Positions 43,921-58,140 of a stretch of 64,000 nt of DNA are shown here, piece by piece; positions within the stretch are counted from its first letter, which is position 1; each line of letters starts with the position of its first letter. The translations under genes and the position numbers were made by a program. The notes beneath the pieces were generated by a model that saw only the letters and a list, made by a program, of their open reading frames with translations, made no database searches and was not told the origin of the DNA. Origin of the DNA: Orobanche coerulescens (taxonomy: Eukaryota > Streptophyta > Magnoliopsida > Lamiales > Orobanchaceae); NCBI GenBank assembly GCA_033398695.1, contig CM065814.1, positions 107,882,501-107,946,500 of the forward strand, in the 5' to 3' direction.

Positions 43921-45632
43921 ATTAAGAGTTATGTCTACATTAAGTGTGATAGATTAATTTAGTGACTCGTTCAATTATGATCTGAGTATAAAATTAAGGT
44001 CTTTTCTATTCTTGTTACCCAGCTCCCACGATTTTTATCGGAATAACACAATCCCATGTGAAATCCGGAAGTATCGTCGCTCTACATCATAGTGGTGATC
44101 GAGTTCTTTATAAATCTTAATAGAGGGCAACCGAACAGGTTTCTAGTCTATTAATTTTCATAAAGTGGTGTCCAATACTAACCCATCTAATAGATGATTC
44201 GATCTTCTTTTTCCCCTTGTTCACTCCCCTCAACCTATACGATTTCTATAGTTAATGAACAAGTTAAGTTTATACCATCGACGCAAATCAGTTTGACAAT
44301 TGAATCTTATTCGGCAACCTATCAGGTCTTAGGGATAAAATTTGCTCCAACTGAAGGCATCCAATGCACTCCCGGTAATTTATCTATCCTCCCCGAACGA
44401 CTACCCCAAAAATTCGGAAGCATATCACATCCGGTTTGGATTACAATTTCCCGAAAGCTCGATGGAGGGAAGGAAAACCTTGAAACCTTATAAACTTAAT
44501 AATTTGTCATGGGAGAATTTTCACGATTAATGTTACACTTTGCACATTAATCCATTTAAGCGCGTTTGTGCATTCATACAATATGAACAACCATTCACAA
44601 CCTAGTTGCTACCAACATGTAGTTCATGGACCGTTCCTAGAATAAAAAACGTAGTAATCTAATTAGAAGTCTTCAGTCTTGAATCTTCGTCTTCTCGAAC
44701 AGATCTTCCTTGTCTTCGTCATTACATATAAATTTTACATTGAAAATTGCATCCTAGATACAAATAATTCTAGTAAAATAAATAGGCTCAAAACGGCCTT
44801 TACAACCCAATCGAATAAAAACCGAACGATTCAAAACTAAGTCCATAAACTACAACCCCATTCAAAAGCATTCATCCAATAAATACTATATAAATGGAAA
44901 GCGTAGAAATGCATTGATCCAATCAACAATTCGAAATGATCCAATCGATTCACACAACTGGTAATATGAAAAACGTTCAAATAATTCGGTCACCCACAAA
45001 TATTCCAATTAATCAAATTTCCCTTATAAAATGAAATACCATAAATCATTTTAATCATATTAAATCGATTTAACATGCGGAGATTAATTTTCAAGAATAC
45101 ACTAAAAAATCGAGCGTGGCGCCGGCTGCCACGTAAGAACACTTCCGATCTGCCGTCGGACCGCAACCGTGCCGCGGCAATGCAGTCGTCGTGCGGCGAT
45201 GTCTAGACCATCTGCCCGGACACGGCCGTGTCAAATGACACGATCGGGTTGTCCGACGACTGCGGCCAGCGGCCGTGTCGCTGACACGGTCGGGTAGTCC
45301 CGACGATCTCAAAGGGCCGGGCGCACGGCCCGTGTCGCCTGACACGGTCGGGTCGGCGAAGCTTCTGCCGTTGTCGAAAAGTCGTCCGATGGCGATTAAG
45401 TCGATTTTTCGATCGGATATCCAATATCAATATTTTCCGACTTTCATATCTTCAATATAAATCATATTTCCCAGAAATTAAAGATTTATATTTAGACATA
45501 AACTTACGAAAAATACAACTATTATGAATGAAAAACAAATACCACGATTATGACTGTAAATGATTCCAAATCATTCACTATCTAATCAAGCATTCCAAAT
45601 GCCGATATCTTATATACGATCGCAAGACCTAC
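43921..45632 (-). other. Copia A leader (copy 2)
   Basis: Counterpart of 10975-12723, almost identical except in the GC-rich minisatellite (45110-45370), which is shorter and heavily altered. Primer-binding site at 45633-45644. Confidence 0.75.
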
Positions 45633-45645
45633 ACTCCGATACCAC

Positions 45646-47625
45646 TGTTGGGATTCGGTGCCTAAAACGAAGGTCCAGCGGAAGTGGTAAAACGAAAATT
45701 AATTCGATCCGAATCCCTACGAGGATCGATCGAGCTACGTATATACGAATATAATACGAAACACAAGAGATATGAGAAAATATACCCTTGTAGTCCGTTG
45801 ATTAAATGGTATCCTTCTCTTGAGCTATTCCCCAAGCTTTAGTTGATTTCCCTACGATCCAATCTGCTCCAAGCTCTTGGATGATCCAACGCCGAAAATA
45901 CCGCGTCTCTACTTGCCATGCGCTGGAGAAATGAACAGAACGACGATCACCCGATTAACCTCTAAGGTTACAGCTAGAATCAAGTGAAGGAAGCTTTATT
46001 TGTGATTATGACACTCTAAGTGTATAACTCACTTTCTCTCTTTTGATATCCTTGATTTTTCTCCAAGAACCACCAAGAACAAGATTAAGATGAAAATGAA
46101 GAGTATATGAGAAAACAATTTTCTCTCTCTTGAACTCTCTCTCTCCCGTAGGAATGCACAAGGGTGTCTTTGAGAGCTGTCAAGTCTTCACAATATATTC
46201 TTCATCTCATAATATAAAATTCCCCACCAAACAAAGATCATGATACTTGTCCCCTTGACAAAATGATATCCAGAAAATCATGATGTAGACAAGAGGACTC
46301 ACATGGAGGTGAGTTGGGCGGGGGGGGGGGATCTAGAAGGGAATTGAAGAGTTCGGTTTGTTTCGGACTCCCGTGAGTCCAAACAGATAAACTCCAATTC
46401 CGTTCTGATGTATTTATATCAATTAATTAATTATATCAAATACATAATAACATAATTAATTTCTCCAAGAAATAATTATATTTATGAATTAAATTAATCA
46501 CCCAGTAATTTATTTAATTCATTAGGCCATAAATCAATTTATCCAATAAATCATTTTAGACATCCAATGTCCACATCAATTAGATATTCAATATCTAATA
46601 TTCATAATAAGGAATAAGCTCGATTCATTCCATCGTCAATCCTATTGCGCGACTCGGTAGGTCCGTCTCGATCGACCTGGGAGGAACCAAAGAGTAGTAG
46701 CACCACCTAGCTTGACTGGCGGCTACACTGTACCCCGATTGAGAACGAATGATTGGGATCATTCAAGAACCATTATGTCGTGAATACTAGTATACGTATA
46801 AACCCTTCTTTCAAATGTCCGATCAAGTTTTAGGGTCACGGTCGATCAAACCCTATCTGTACTTGATGCTATTCATGCGTTAATGCAAATCGAGATCATC
46901 GAGCTCTCGTGTATCAATACAACTATCTCGATGCTTTGGCCAAAGACTTATGATCTCATCGCGATAACCGCATAGGACATATAACCCGTTCACTAACGGG
47001 AGAAAGAATTCTATCTTGGTATTGATAGGACTGCTACTTGCCCATCAAGATGCACGTCGAGGTTGACCCCACCTTACGGTTTCTGAGTCAAACTACTCTA
47101 ATGAAAATCTTGACGCCACAAGCACATCCATACTAAATCCTCAAGTCGAAGGTTCACGAATACCTATCACAACCTTTCGATTCCGTCATTGACTATCCCG
47201 GAGTGAAATCCGTGTGACGAATCGAGGGTGAGTCGGTTCGAGTATACTAATCCAATTATCATACCTATAACGTGTGCTCCCACTAACCATTAGTGTTCGA
47301 CAGGCACTCTCCATGTCAAGGAACACGTCAGACAAGTTTTCACATAAACTTAACGCCCAGTCAAGTTTCATCGACTTGCGAACGATTAAGTATTTTAGCT
47401 ATAAACCTTTCCAGTGCCGACCCCCTTATCCAATAAGGAGTGGAACGTTTTGCTCTAAAATACACGGAATAGTTTCTATATGTATATTTATGAGTTAGGA
47501 ATGCCAGTAACTACCAGTAAATAAAGAAACATCCATTTGCCTTATGATAATGAATTTACATAATAACAAGTACAATGCCCTCACTCAACATCCTCTGAGT
47601 GGCATTCGAAGCCATACTCCTAACA
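45646..47625 (-). repeat. Copia A 5' LTR (copy 2)
   Basis: Counterpart of 12737-14726; minus-strand start TGTTAGGAG at 47625, end CCCAACA at 45646. Confidence 0.92.
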
Positions 47626-49558
47626 ATTGATGAACTTAATGCTGAATTGGATAGTGGGGGAAATCAGGTAGATAATGATGGGGAAAATCAGGTAGATGAT
47701 AATGGGAAAAAACAGGCAGATGATGAATATGCTTATGACAGCTCTGAGGATTCTGATTATACAATTGAAGAAGAAGTGTCTGATGTGAGTCTTGGGGATC
47801 TATATTATATTTCTGATGATGAGTATGTGCAGGCTGAGTTAAATCTAAAAGAAGCAAAACGTAGTGTGTTTGACTTAGTTGATAAAAGTGATGGTGTTGC
47901 TGACTTTGATACGAGTGGGCCATATATATCTGATTATGAAGATTCAGATAGTGATGTTCAATCATCTGAAACCGATGAGGAAGGTGATGGTGTCAGACAT
48001 AGGAAACAAATGATCATTTATGATCCTAAATGTGACCACAAATCAATGGAAATAGTGCTTGGAATGCATTTTCAAGATGGTTATGAGTGTAGGGAAGCTC
48101 ATAAAGCTTGGGCAATTGAGCATTGTAGGTTCATACATTTCATAAAAGTGAGCAAAACAAGACTAACAGCTAAGTACACCCCACCTTGTCCATGAAAGGT
48201 ATATGCTAGTGAGGTTAAGGCAAATGGGACATTTATCATCAAAACATTTGTAGGTCAACATAGATGCCCTAAAACCATGAGTAACAAGTTGCAGTTCAAT
48301 CCCTCAGAAGGGAGAATGTGGATGCCTTCCAGGATTTCATGGCTAGATACAAATAAATTTTGTAAGGCTTTCATCTCAACTAATTCATATAGTGATATGG
48401 TAGAGAACAATATCAGTGAATGCTTCAATGGATACATAGTGAATGCTAGAGGAAAGCATATAATTCACATGCTAGAGGATATCAGAAAAGCTTTGATGGT
48501 TAGACAGGTGGCTAAGTTTAATATGTTGTCTCAAGTTACTGATAGATTGTGCCCCAATGTTAGAAAGAAGTTAGAAGAATTAAGGGAAAAAAGTATAAAT
48601 TGTACTACATATCTTCCAATGAGAGATAGGTTTGAAGTACATGTGGAGGCAAACATGTTTGTAGTAGATTGCATTGCTCGTTCATGTGCATGCAGGATTT
48701 GGGATTTGACAGGAATCCCATGTGAACATGCCATAGCCGCCACGCCATCCAATATATTGAGAGGGATCCTGCAGATTTTGTGCATGAATATTACCTTTGT
48801 TAGCAAGGTTATACAAGGATATCAAATTGGCTTGGATCTCATAAATGGTGAGAGAATGTGGCTAGATGTTGATGGATTCATTGTGAAACCTCCACTTGGA
48901 AGAAAAATGCAGTAGATCTAAGAATAAGAGGAGAAAAGCACACGAAGAGAAGCAACGGAAAGTTGAGCGGGCATGGTATTGTTATGACGTGCAACAATTG
49001 TCAACAAGAAGGTCACAACAAAAAGGGATGCAAAAATCGCACAGTGGTGAAGCCACCTTCAGCTGCGGTACGAATTTACAAGTTAAACCAATTTTTCTTG
49101 TTAATTATTTACTTATTTTTGCTCGTTTTAAATTAGAGAAAGGTTGGGAGACCAGGAAAACCAAAGGAAACAACTCATAACACATCAAATGATAAAGGAA
49201 AACAAGTAAAAAAAAGTTGTTGGTAAGGGATCATATCACGCTGCAATTGCTAGAGAAAGATATATAGCAAGAAAAGGGACTAGAATTTACATAAATGAGA
49301 ATACTGGAAATGCGCATTTTCATGTAAGTCATGTTGCTTCAATTCTATTTCTTACATTTTTTTGGACTCATACATATGTGAGATTGATGTGTAATATGAT
49401 AAATGCAGCAAGCACATTCATCTAAGGGCGTGGTGCAATTCAACGGACCACAAATAACTGAGAATGCATCATCTTCAAGTCATGTTCAACAAAGTAATGT
49501 AACTCAAGTGTGTGCAACTCAAGGCAGCTCAAATGGACAAGTGCATCAGTCCAAATGA
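47626..49558 (+). pseudogene. mudrA-like: MuDR-type transposase, catalytic core deleted (copy 2)
   Basis: Same gene structure as 14727-16662, including the TGA at 48193, the missing DDE core, the SWIM finger (CACRIWDLTGIPCEHA) and the CCHC knuckle. Here the frame is continuous across the deletion point (QHRCPKTMSNKLQFNPSEGRMW, 48260-48320), which shows that the truncation joins the N-terminal and C-terminal parts in one frame; copy 1 is shifted by one base at the same place. In turn copy 2 loses the frame at about 48910, where copy 1 reads CCTGG and copy 2 CAG. The eight-A run is present in both. Confidence 0.8.
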
Positions 49559-50766
49559 AATTAGCCCAGTAGTTTAGAATTTTTTGGTGCTGTAATGATT
49601 AATGCTACTCTAAACTTTAAATTAGTCAACCCACTCCTTTGAAAGCAGATATTTTTTGTAGAAAAATCTTTCATGCTTAGCTGTTATAGTGTTTTGTGCC
49701 CCTTTTGCAATCATATAATGGTTCAATATTTTGTGGTTATATAACCTCCATTTTGCTGATATATCTTGTATCCCAGTTTGATTATTATTTTTGCAACAAT
49801 AAAACCTTATCTCAGGATTTCAATCAGTGTGACCATGCTCGCAAATTCAAATCTGAACAAAAAAGAATGATACATGATTCGTAGCTTAAAGAACACCTAA
49901 ACTAGAGGAAGAAGACAACATGAAAAATCCTTAATTTTTTGTCTCTTAATGATTAAAAAAAATTACGACCCTATCTACGCAAAACGACGACGTTTAGAAT
50001 AATTATATGGCGTCGTTTTGTTCACACTGGAGTATTTAGCCACATCAGACAATCCGGTTGCCACATAAGCACCCAATTGGGGTCTAACCAACGGGAGTGC
50101 ACAATCAGATTAGTATTAAAGGTTGGGGATTGTCATGCAGATTTTTAAATAAAGGTGCAAAATAAGAATTTGACAAAAGTTCGAGGATTTTGCGGCTATT
50201 AACCCTTATTTTTTACGTTTCTTCCACCTGTGTTGACAAATACACGTTGCTGCCATGTAGATGCCACGACATCTACTAATGCCACAAATATGCCACGTAA
50301 GAAAGGCTATCACCAGAAAATGTCGTCGGGGTGCAAAATCATATTAGTATTAAAGGTTGGGGATTGTCAGGCATATTTTTAAATTGAGGTGCAAAATAAG
50401 AATTTGACAAAAGTTCATGGATTTTGCGGCTATTAACCCTAATATATATTATTTCATATACTTCACTTCAATCATATACATGTTATATATAGACTACAAA
50501 AGGTCTTCCCAACGAAAAATCAAAGGTTGCAAGTTACAAGTCATTAGAAAGTCCAAGAGTTGTAAGCATTAATAAGGAAAATGAGAAGTCGTCAAACTTA
50601 ATATTAACATATTTAATAACACTCGTCCTTGGATGACTTGTACAAACATCATGTCTCGTTAAAACTTTACTAGGAAAAATCCTGTGGGAAAAAAAAGTAT
50701 AATTGTTGTACTAATGGTAAAAGGGTAAATCTTATATGTCTATCCCTCATTGCAACATGACTATTA
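47626..50766 (+). mobile_element. MULE remnant (copy 2)
   Basis: Counterpart of 14727-17866. The 109-base direct repeats are at 50099-50207 and 50332-50440. Both copia A LTR junctions are identical to copy 1. Confidence 0.75.
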
Positions 50767-52775
50767 TGTTGGGAGTATGCCCTCGAATGCCACTCAGAGG
50801 ATGTTGAGTGAGGGCATTGTACTTGCTATTATGTAAAATCAATATATAAGGCAATGGATGTTTCTTTATTTACTGGTAGTTACTGGCATTCCTAACTCGT
50901 AAATAAACATATAGAAACTAGTCCGTGTATTTGAGAGCAAAACGTTCCACTCCTTATTGGATAAGGGGGTCGGCCTTTGGAAAGGTTTATAGCTCAAATA
51001 CTTAATCGTTCGCAAGTCGATGAAACTTGACTGGGCGTTAAGTTTATGTGAAGACTTGTATAACATGTTCTTTGACATGGAGAGTGTCAGTCGAACACTA
51101 AGGGTTAGTGGGAGCACACGTTATAGGTATACTAATTGGATTAGTATACTCGAACCGACTCACCCTCGATTCGTCACATGGATTTCACTTGGGACGATCA
51201 ATGACGGAATCGAAAGGTTGTGATAGGTATTCGTGAACCTTCGACTTTAGGATTTAGTAGGGATGTGCTTGTGACGTCAAGATTTTAATTAGAGTAGTTC
51301 GACCCTATAAACCGGGAGGTGAGGGTCAACCTCGACGTGTATCTTGACGGGCAAGTAGCAGGTCCTACTGAATACCAAGATAGAATTCTTTCTCCCATTA
51401 GTGAGCGGGTTATATATCCTATGCGGTTATTGGCACATGAGATCATAAGTCTTTGGCCAAAGCATTGGAGCTAGTTGTATTGGATACACGAGAGCTCGAT
51501 GATCTCGATTTGCGTTAACTCATGCATATCGTCAAGTACAGATAGGGTTTGACTGACCGTGACCCTATAACTTGATCGGGACATGTGAAATAAGGGTTTA
51601 TACGTTTACTGGTATTCACGATAGAATGGTTCTTGAATGATCCCAATCATTTGTTCTCAGTTGGGGTACGGTGTAGGCCGCCAGGCTGGCTAGGTGGTGC
51701 TACTACTCTTTGGTTCCTCCCATTGCTGACTGAAACGAATCTACCGAGTCGCGCAATAGGATTGACGACGGAATGAATCGAGCTTATTCTCTCATTATAA
51801 ATATTAGATATTGGATATCTAATTTATTGGACATTGAATGTCTAATTGATTTTGGGACATTGGATGTCTAAATTAATTTATTGGATAAATTAATTTACGG
51901 CCTAATGAATTAAATAAATTACTGGGTGATTAATTTAATTCATAATTATAATTATTTCTTGGAGAAATTAATTATGTTATTATGTATTTGATATGATTAA
52001 TTAATTGGATTAATTAATCGATATAAATATATTGGAACGGAATCGGAGTTTATCTGTTTAGACTCACAGGAGTTCGAAACGGACCAAACTCGTCTGATAC
52101 CTTCTAAAGGCCGGCCCCACTTTGATGCTTTGCCTTTGGTCTTAGTCTTCTTTTGGTTGGTAAAAGACTTATGACCATAGAGATATGATATCTCTTAAAA
52201 TAAGGAAAAGGAGATTAAGTGGGATGGAAAAAGAAGAATAAAAGAGAAGACTTGCTCTCACCTCTAAAGGGACATTCCAGCCGTGAGTTTGGTTTGGGGA
52301 GAGAGAAAATTGTTTTCCTTTTAGTCTTCATCTTATTCTTCTTTTGTTCTTGGTTGTTCTTGGAGAAAATCAAGAAATCAAAGAGAGATAGTGAGTTATA
52401 AACTTGGAGTGTTATAATCACAATAGCAAGCTTCTATAACCTTTTTCTAGCCGTATCCTTGGAGGATAACGAGGTTTAGTCATCCCGGTCATTTCTCCGG
52501 CGCATGGCAAGTAGAGACGCAGTCTTTTCGGCGTTGGATCATCCAAGAGCTTGGAGCGGATTGGATTCGTAGAGATCAATCTAAAGCTTGGGGAATAGCT
52601 CAATAGAAGGAATCTATTTAATCAACGAACTACAAGGGTGAGTTTCTATATCTCTTGTGTTTCGTATTATATTCGTATATACATAGCTCGATCGATACTC
52701 GTAGGGATTCGGATCGAATTAATTTTTATTTTACCGCTTCTGTTGGGCCTTCGTTTTCAGCACCGAATCCCAACA
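50767..52775 (+). repeat. Copia A' 5' LTR (copy 2)
   Basis: Counterpart of 17867-19875. Primer-binding site TGGTATCAGAGC at 52777-52788. Confidence 0.92.
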
Positions 52776-52788
52776 GTGGTATCAGAGC

Positions 52789-53981
52789 GTAGGTCTTGCG
52801 ATTGTATACACGATATAGGCATTTGGAATGCTCAATTAGATGGTGAATGATTTGGAATCATTTTACTCATAATCATGGTATATATTTTTCGTTCGTTATA
52901 GTTGTATTTTTCGCAAGTTTATGTCTAGATATAAATCTTCATTTTCTAGGAAATATGAATTATATTGAAGAGATGAATGTTGGAGAATATAGATATTGGA
53001 TATCCGGTCGAAAAACTAGCCCCGAAATGCCGTTGGACGGTCCGAGAGGGGTCCCCAGGGTGTGGGGGCCGCGGCCCAGGGCTGTTGCAGCCCGCCCTGT
53101 GTGGGTACTGGACTGGGGGCCGCGGCCCAGGCTCTAGGGGCTGCGGCCCAGGGCTGCTGGGCAGCCCTACTGCTGCCCAATGTTGTTTTCGGGCGCGGTT
53201 CAGCCCATTTTGGACCCGTTTCGGGCTTGTTTTCTTCATGTATTCCTAAAATTGATTTCCCACATTTTAAGTTGGGTTTAATATGATTAAAATGATATAT
53301 GGTATTTCATTTTATAAGGGAAAATTGATTTATTGGAATACTTGTGATCGACCAAATTATTTTGAACGTTTTCATATTACCGATTGTGTGAATTGATTGG
53401 ATCGGTTCGTATTGTTGATTGGATCAATGTATCTATACAGTTTCCATTTATATAGTATTTATTGGATAAATGCTTTTGAATGGGGATGTGGTTCGTGGAC
53501 TTAGTTTTGAATCGTTCGTTTTATTCAATTGGGTTGTAAAGGTCGTTTTGAGCCTATTTATTTTACTAGAAATATTTGTATCTAGGATGCAATTTTCAAT
53601 GTAAAATTTATATGTAATGACGAAGACCGGAGAAGATCCGTTTCGAGAAGACGAAGATTCAAGAATAAGACTTGTAATTAGATTACGGAGTTTTTGTTTT
53701 CTAGGAACGGTCCATGAACCACATGTTGGTAGCAACTAGGTTGTGAATGGTTGTTTCATATTGTATGAATGCCACAAACGCGCTTAAATGATTAATGTGC
53801 AAAGTGTAACATTAATCGCGAAAATTCTCCTACGACAAATTATTAAGTTTATAAGGTTTCAATGTTTCCTTCTCTCCATCGAGCTTTCGGGAAATTGAAA
53901 TCCAAACCGGATGTGCTATGCTTCCGAGTTATTAGGGTAGTCGTTCGGGGAGGACGGATAAATTACCGGGATCGCATTGGA
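52789..53981 (+). other. Copia A' leader (copy 2)
   Basis: Counterpart of 19889-21080 with the same GC-rich block near 53050-53175, ending with the TTGGA target duplication at 53977-53981. Confidence 0.75.
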
Positions 53982-56426
53982 TGTAATACCCGGTTGTAAT
54001 TCAGTAATTATCATTCAGTATTTATCATTCAGAAATTTTCACTCGTTAATGATCGTTTGTCACTCTTATTCAATCATGGTATTCATCGTTCAGAGTAATT
54101 GTATCGTGTATCAATCGTCGTTCATCACTAATATAATTGGAGTTCCGTGTCGTGTGTATCATCATTGTCATTTTCATTGTGGGCTATGCATGAGGAGTAG
54201 CGCATGTTACGTACTCTTTCTAGCGCGCGCTAATTGAGTTCAGGTAGCGCACGCTACCACTCAGCATTAGCGCACGCTAATGTAATCCTGGCTGCAGTCC
54301 AGAAGGTACTGGACTGCAGGTGAGTTATTAGTAGCGCACGCTACGAGCGGTAAGTAGCGCGCGCTAGTGGGTTGTAGTAGCGCACGCTAATAATTGCTCT
54401 AGCGCGCGCTAAGGACGGATCAGGTTGAGTCCAGTGGCTACTGGACTGCACTGGATTAATTTATAGCGCACGCTATGAGTTGTTTTTAGCGTACGCAATC
54501 GATATTATAGCGCACGCTAAATATTAGTTGTAGCGCACGCTACCGAGGTCAGATCAGAGGACAGACGGTTTCTGAACTTCAGTACTGGACAACAATTTTT
54601 TAGCTAGCGCACGCTAACAATTGGAGTTAACGCACGCTATTGGGATAGAGTTAGCGCACGCTACCAGGTTGTGGCGTACGCTAACGGGTTAGCCAGAGTT
54701 CACTGGAATGTTCATACAACTCGTTAGCGCACGCTAAATAGCAGGTCATAGCGTGCGCTAATCTGGAGCAGTATATATTGGACAGTTAGCCTGAGTTTCG
54801 TCATTTTCTCACTTCTCTTCGTTATTGAGCGATGTCGGGCGATTTCGGGCAACTTGGAGTGTTCTCGTCGAGCTGCTATCACCTATCATCATATTCAAGT
54901 CTTTGAGTTGGATTATCATCACTTCCTCATCTCCTTAACATCAAATCAAAGGTATTAATCTCTTGGATCTAGAATTTCGAATTTTTGGGTTTTTCCTTCC
55001 GATTTCTTCGTGTAAGCTTGGATTGTTGTTGGAATATATTAGATATGGATTATCTACCTTGGATAAATGTATTCCTACGGATTTAATGGCTATTTTGGGG
55101 ATTTATATCAAGAACCCTTGGGGTTGACTTTGGATTAATTGGGGATTTTCCGATTGATGTTGTTGTAATCTTGAATTGTGGATTCCTATTGGATTATTGA
55201 TATCCTTGAAGTGTTTTTGATAGTTCGAAATACTCATTTTGGTGTTGGTTTCGATATATTCGGGATTGGATATTTTCGAAGTTGTGTGGTTTGTTTCGTA
55301 TTCGTTAGAATGCCCCAATGAGTTTGATTATCGTTGTATCGACTTTTGGGTTAGTCGTGTTTCGTTGCTTGATACGTGTATTGATCGGTTGTTGGTAATT
55401 ATTGTTATTCAAGGTTGTTCGAGCGACCGGTATCTTGATTAGGACGTTGTTCGTGGAAGGACATTGTCATCGGTGTTGTGTAAGTTAATTCTTACTCGGT
55501 TAAAAGGATATTCATTCCTTTTGTTGTTGTTCATTCATAATCATATTCATTCATCATTGTATTAACCGTATTGAGACTTGTAATTGTCGAACAATCACTT
55601 CATTCACGAGGAACGACGGTTCCAATCATTTCATTGAGTTATCAATCACGTCACTATTATTTTCATCTCGGTGAGTCATGCTTGACCTTGTCGAATTATT
55701 ATTCATTGAAATTCATTGTGGTCATTCTCGCTCATATGACCGTTTGGGTTCATATTGCGTGGCCGGGTGTGGCTGTGTGGAATTTTTAGTCGGGCACACG
55801 ATGGTCATGTATTGGGTTCACCGATACATTGGACCGTGCACACGGTAATGCTTAACTCCGTGAGACTAATTAGGTACAAGGACGGGTGTGTCCGGTCATT
55901 CGTCTTGTACACTTGCACAGAACATTACGGGCGTACTATGATACTCCTCTTCAGCGTAATTCATAATTAAAGATATTTCATAACTTTAGTTATATCATGA
56001 TTGTGTATTTTCAACCCTTTAGGATTGTTGTTCTGTGTAACTGACCCCGTTGGGGGATTTTGTTTTCAGGTCACGGCAAGGCAAAGGCACGGGAAGAGCA
56101 TGTTGACGGCGAGGAGTCCCTAGTAGGGGGCCCCAGTCATTCCGTTGGTTTCAGTCATTTCAGTCATTTCCGTCATTTGTATTTTTCGCTGCAAATTCCG
56201 TTTGAAATGTTTATTTGTTCAGGGTGGTGTATTTTATCTCCATATAAAATATACTAGTATTGATATTGTCTGGTGTGTTGTACTTAAACTCCTCATCGGA
56301 GTACTTGGTAATATAATGTGGTTCGGTACTACAATTATATTATTTAATTTATCATTTTAATTTGCCTGGTGGGTCCCAGTCGGGGATTCACGGCCTTTGT
56401 AATATCCGCCTAGTTTGGGGTGTTAC
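53982..56426 (+). repeat. Gypsy C 5' LTR (copy 2)
   Basis: Counterpart of 21081-23518. The end reads TGTTACGAG instead of TGTTACAGAG, blurring the last base. Primer-binding site TGGTATCGGAGC at 56431-56442. Confidence 0.9.
54198..54760. promoter_or_regulatory. Palindrome array in the gypsy C 5' LTR (copy 2)
   Basis: The same 18 positions as 21297-21859 at offset 32,901. The fifth unit is perfect (TAGCGCACGCTA) where copy 1 reads TAGCACACGCTA. TATA box TATATATT at 54772-54779. Confidence 0.85.
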
Positions 56427-56889
56427 GAGTTGGTATCGGAGCGTGGTTTTGAATACTACCCTCCAAGTCATGTCTCATTTGAAATCATCGTCATCGGACT
56501 AGTATCATTGGACTTTCGTCACGTGTGACTGTGCAAATGCCGAGCCAATCGGACCAAGAAGCGTAAGATTTCTAACGCCATGGTATAATTTACGCAAGAA
56601 TCATTCATTCATAATTCATCGATTAACAATCCTCAACCATCATTTTCATTTGACGGGGCGGTCATGTTAACTCGTTAATCACTCAATTCATTTCATTATT
56701 CAGTTGTTGATCAGGAAGATCAAATCATTAATCATGTTAACTTGTTCAAGATAATCATGTCACTTCAGTTAATCATTCATGTAATCACTGTGTTAGAGCG
56801 CGTATGCTCATTTTCATCATCTCATGTCATAATCATAACGTGATATTCATGCGGGAAATATAATCATCATGTGACTTTCCTACTTCAGT

Positions 56890-58140
56890 ATGGAGAGGGC
56901 AAGAAGAGGACGTGGAGGACGAGGCCGTGGAGCGGGCCGAATCCCAAGAGCTCGTGTGAATACACGTGCGAATGCGAGAAATAATGCTAATTCATCGAGC
57001 AGCGACGCTGCCACTCATTCACCTAGACGTGATCATTCACTATCGGGAGTCGTGCAGGACACGGCTTAGTCGGAAGGCGTCCGGTTGACCCACTCGCTTT
57101 ATGCAGGCATGATGGCCCAAATGACCCGGATGGCACGGTGATGGAGACGATGCACAACTCGGTTAATCAAAATCAACAGGCTCCTCCCGCCTCCTCGGAG
57201 GCAAGAGAGGAACGTGAGCGGTATCATCGGCGACATTTCTGCCAAAGGCCACCTACTTTTGAGGGCTCGTCGAGCCGGCGGATATTGTTCATTGGCTCGA
57301 ACACTTCGAGAAGCTATTTGCGATGGTAGAGTGTCCCGAAGGACACAAAGTTTCAGTTGCGGCTTACTATCTGGGTAAGAGCGCTCATTCTTGGTGGTTG
57401 TCGTTGAAGCCCACCGAAGGATCATGTACTTGGGAGCAATTCAAGACTCTCATGATGGAGAGGTATTATCCGGCCCCACTCAGAGAGGCCAAGCTGTCAG
57501 AATTACTCACCCCCGACCCCTCAGCAGACTAGGATGTTCTCGCCATTGCCGAGAAATTTCAGGAACTTCTTCCTTTCGCCTCATCCATCATTCATTCAGA
57601 GGCGGATAAAATCAAGTATTTCAGCAAGAGGCTGAAACCCCGTATGAGACTACAGTTGCTTAATCATAATTGCACCACGTTGGCCGAATTCATTGAGAAA
57701 GCTCTCACCTATGAGCTTACTGCTAAGGAGATTGCTAAGCAGCAACCTTCATCTACTAGCAAGAAGTCCAAGAACCGTAATCAGTCTGACGGCAGTCAGG
57801 CCACTTTCAAGAAACCGCGTGCGGGCTCTGCTTTTTCTGAGCGACCTCCTGTGACATCTAAACCTGCGGAATCTCAGTCTCGAGCGGCCAGTTCAGCCAT
57901 CACCTGTTTTAACTGTGGGGATCTTGGTCATCTCAGTACCAAGTGTCCGAGATAGACTATCACGTGTCATAATTGTGGGATTGCTGGGCATAAGGCCCGT
58001 TTTTGCCGTAGGGACTCCAAACCTACTCAGACGTCATCTCAGGCCCCTAAGCAGTCAGCCGTTCAGAATCAGGCCACTCAATCAGCGTCGTTTAAAGCAG
58101 CGGGAGCGACTAAAGGTGGAGCCTATAGCGTGAGGCAGAG
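56890..58140 (+). pseudogene. Gypsy C gag and zinc knuckles (copy 2)
   Basis: Starts at ATG 56890. The basic N-terminus is one Arg/Gly repeat shorter than in copy 1 (GRGGRGRG block). The Gag core is frameshifted near 57270 and 57320, and TAG at 57530 interrupts the stretch LLTPDPSAD where copy 1 continues. In contrast 57644-57955 is better than copy 1: it reads smoothly through the C-terminal helices to the first zinc knuckle CFNCGDLGHLSTKC, a TAG at 57952, and the second knuckle CHNCGIAGHKARFC. The two knuckles are a notable feature of this Gag. Confidence 0.83.
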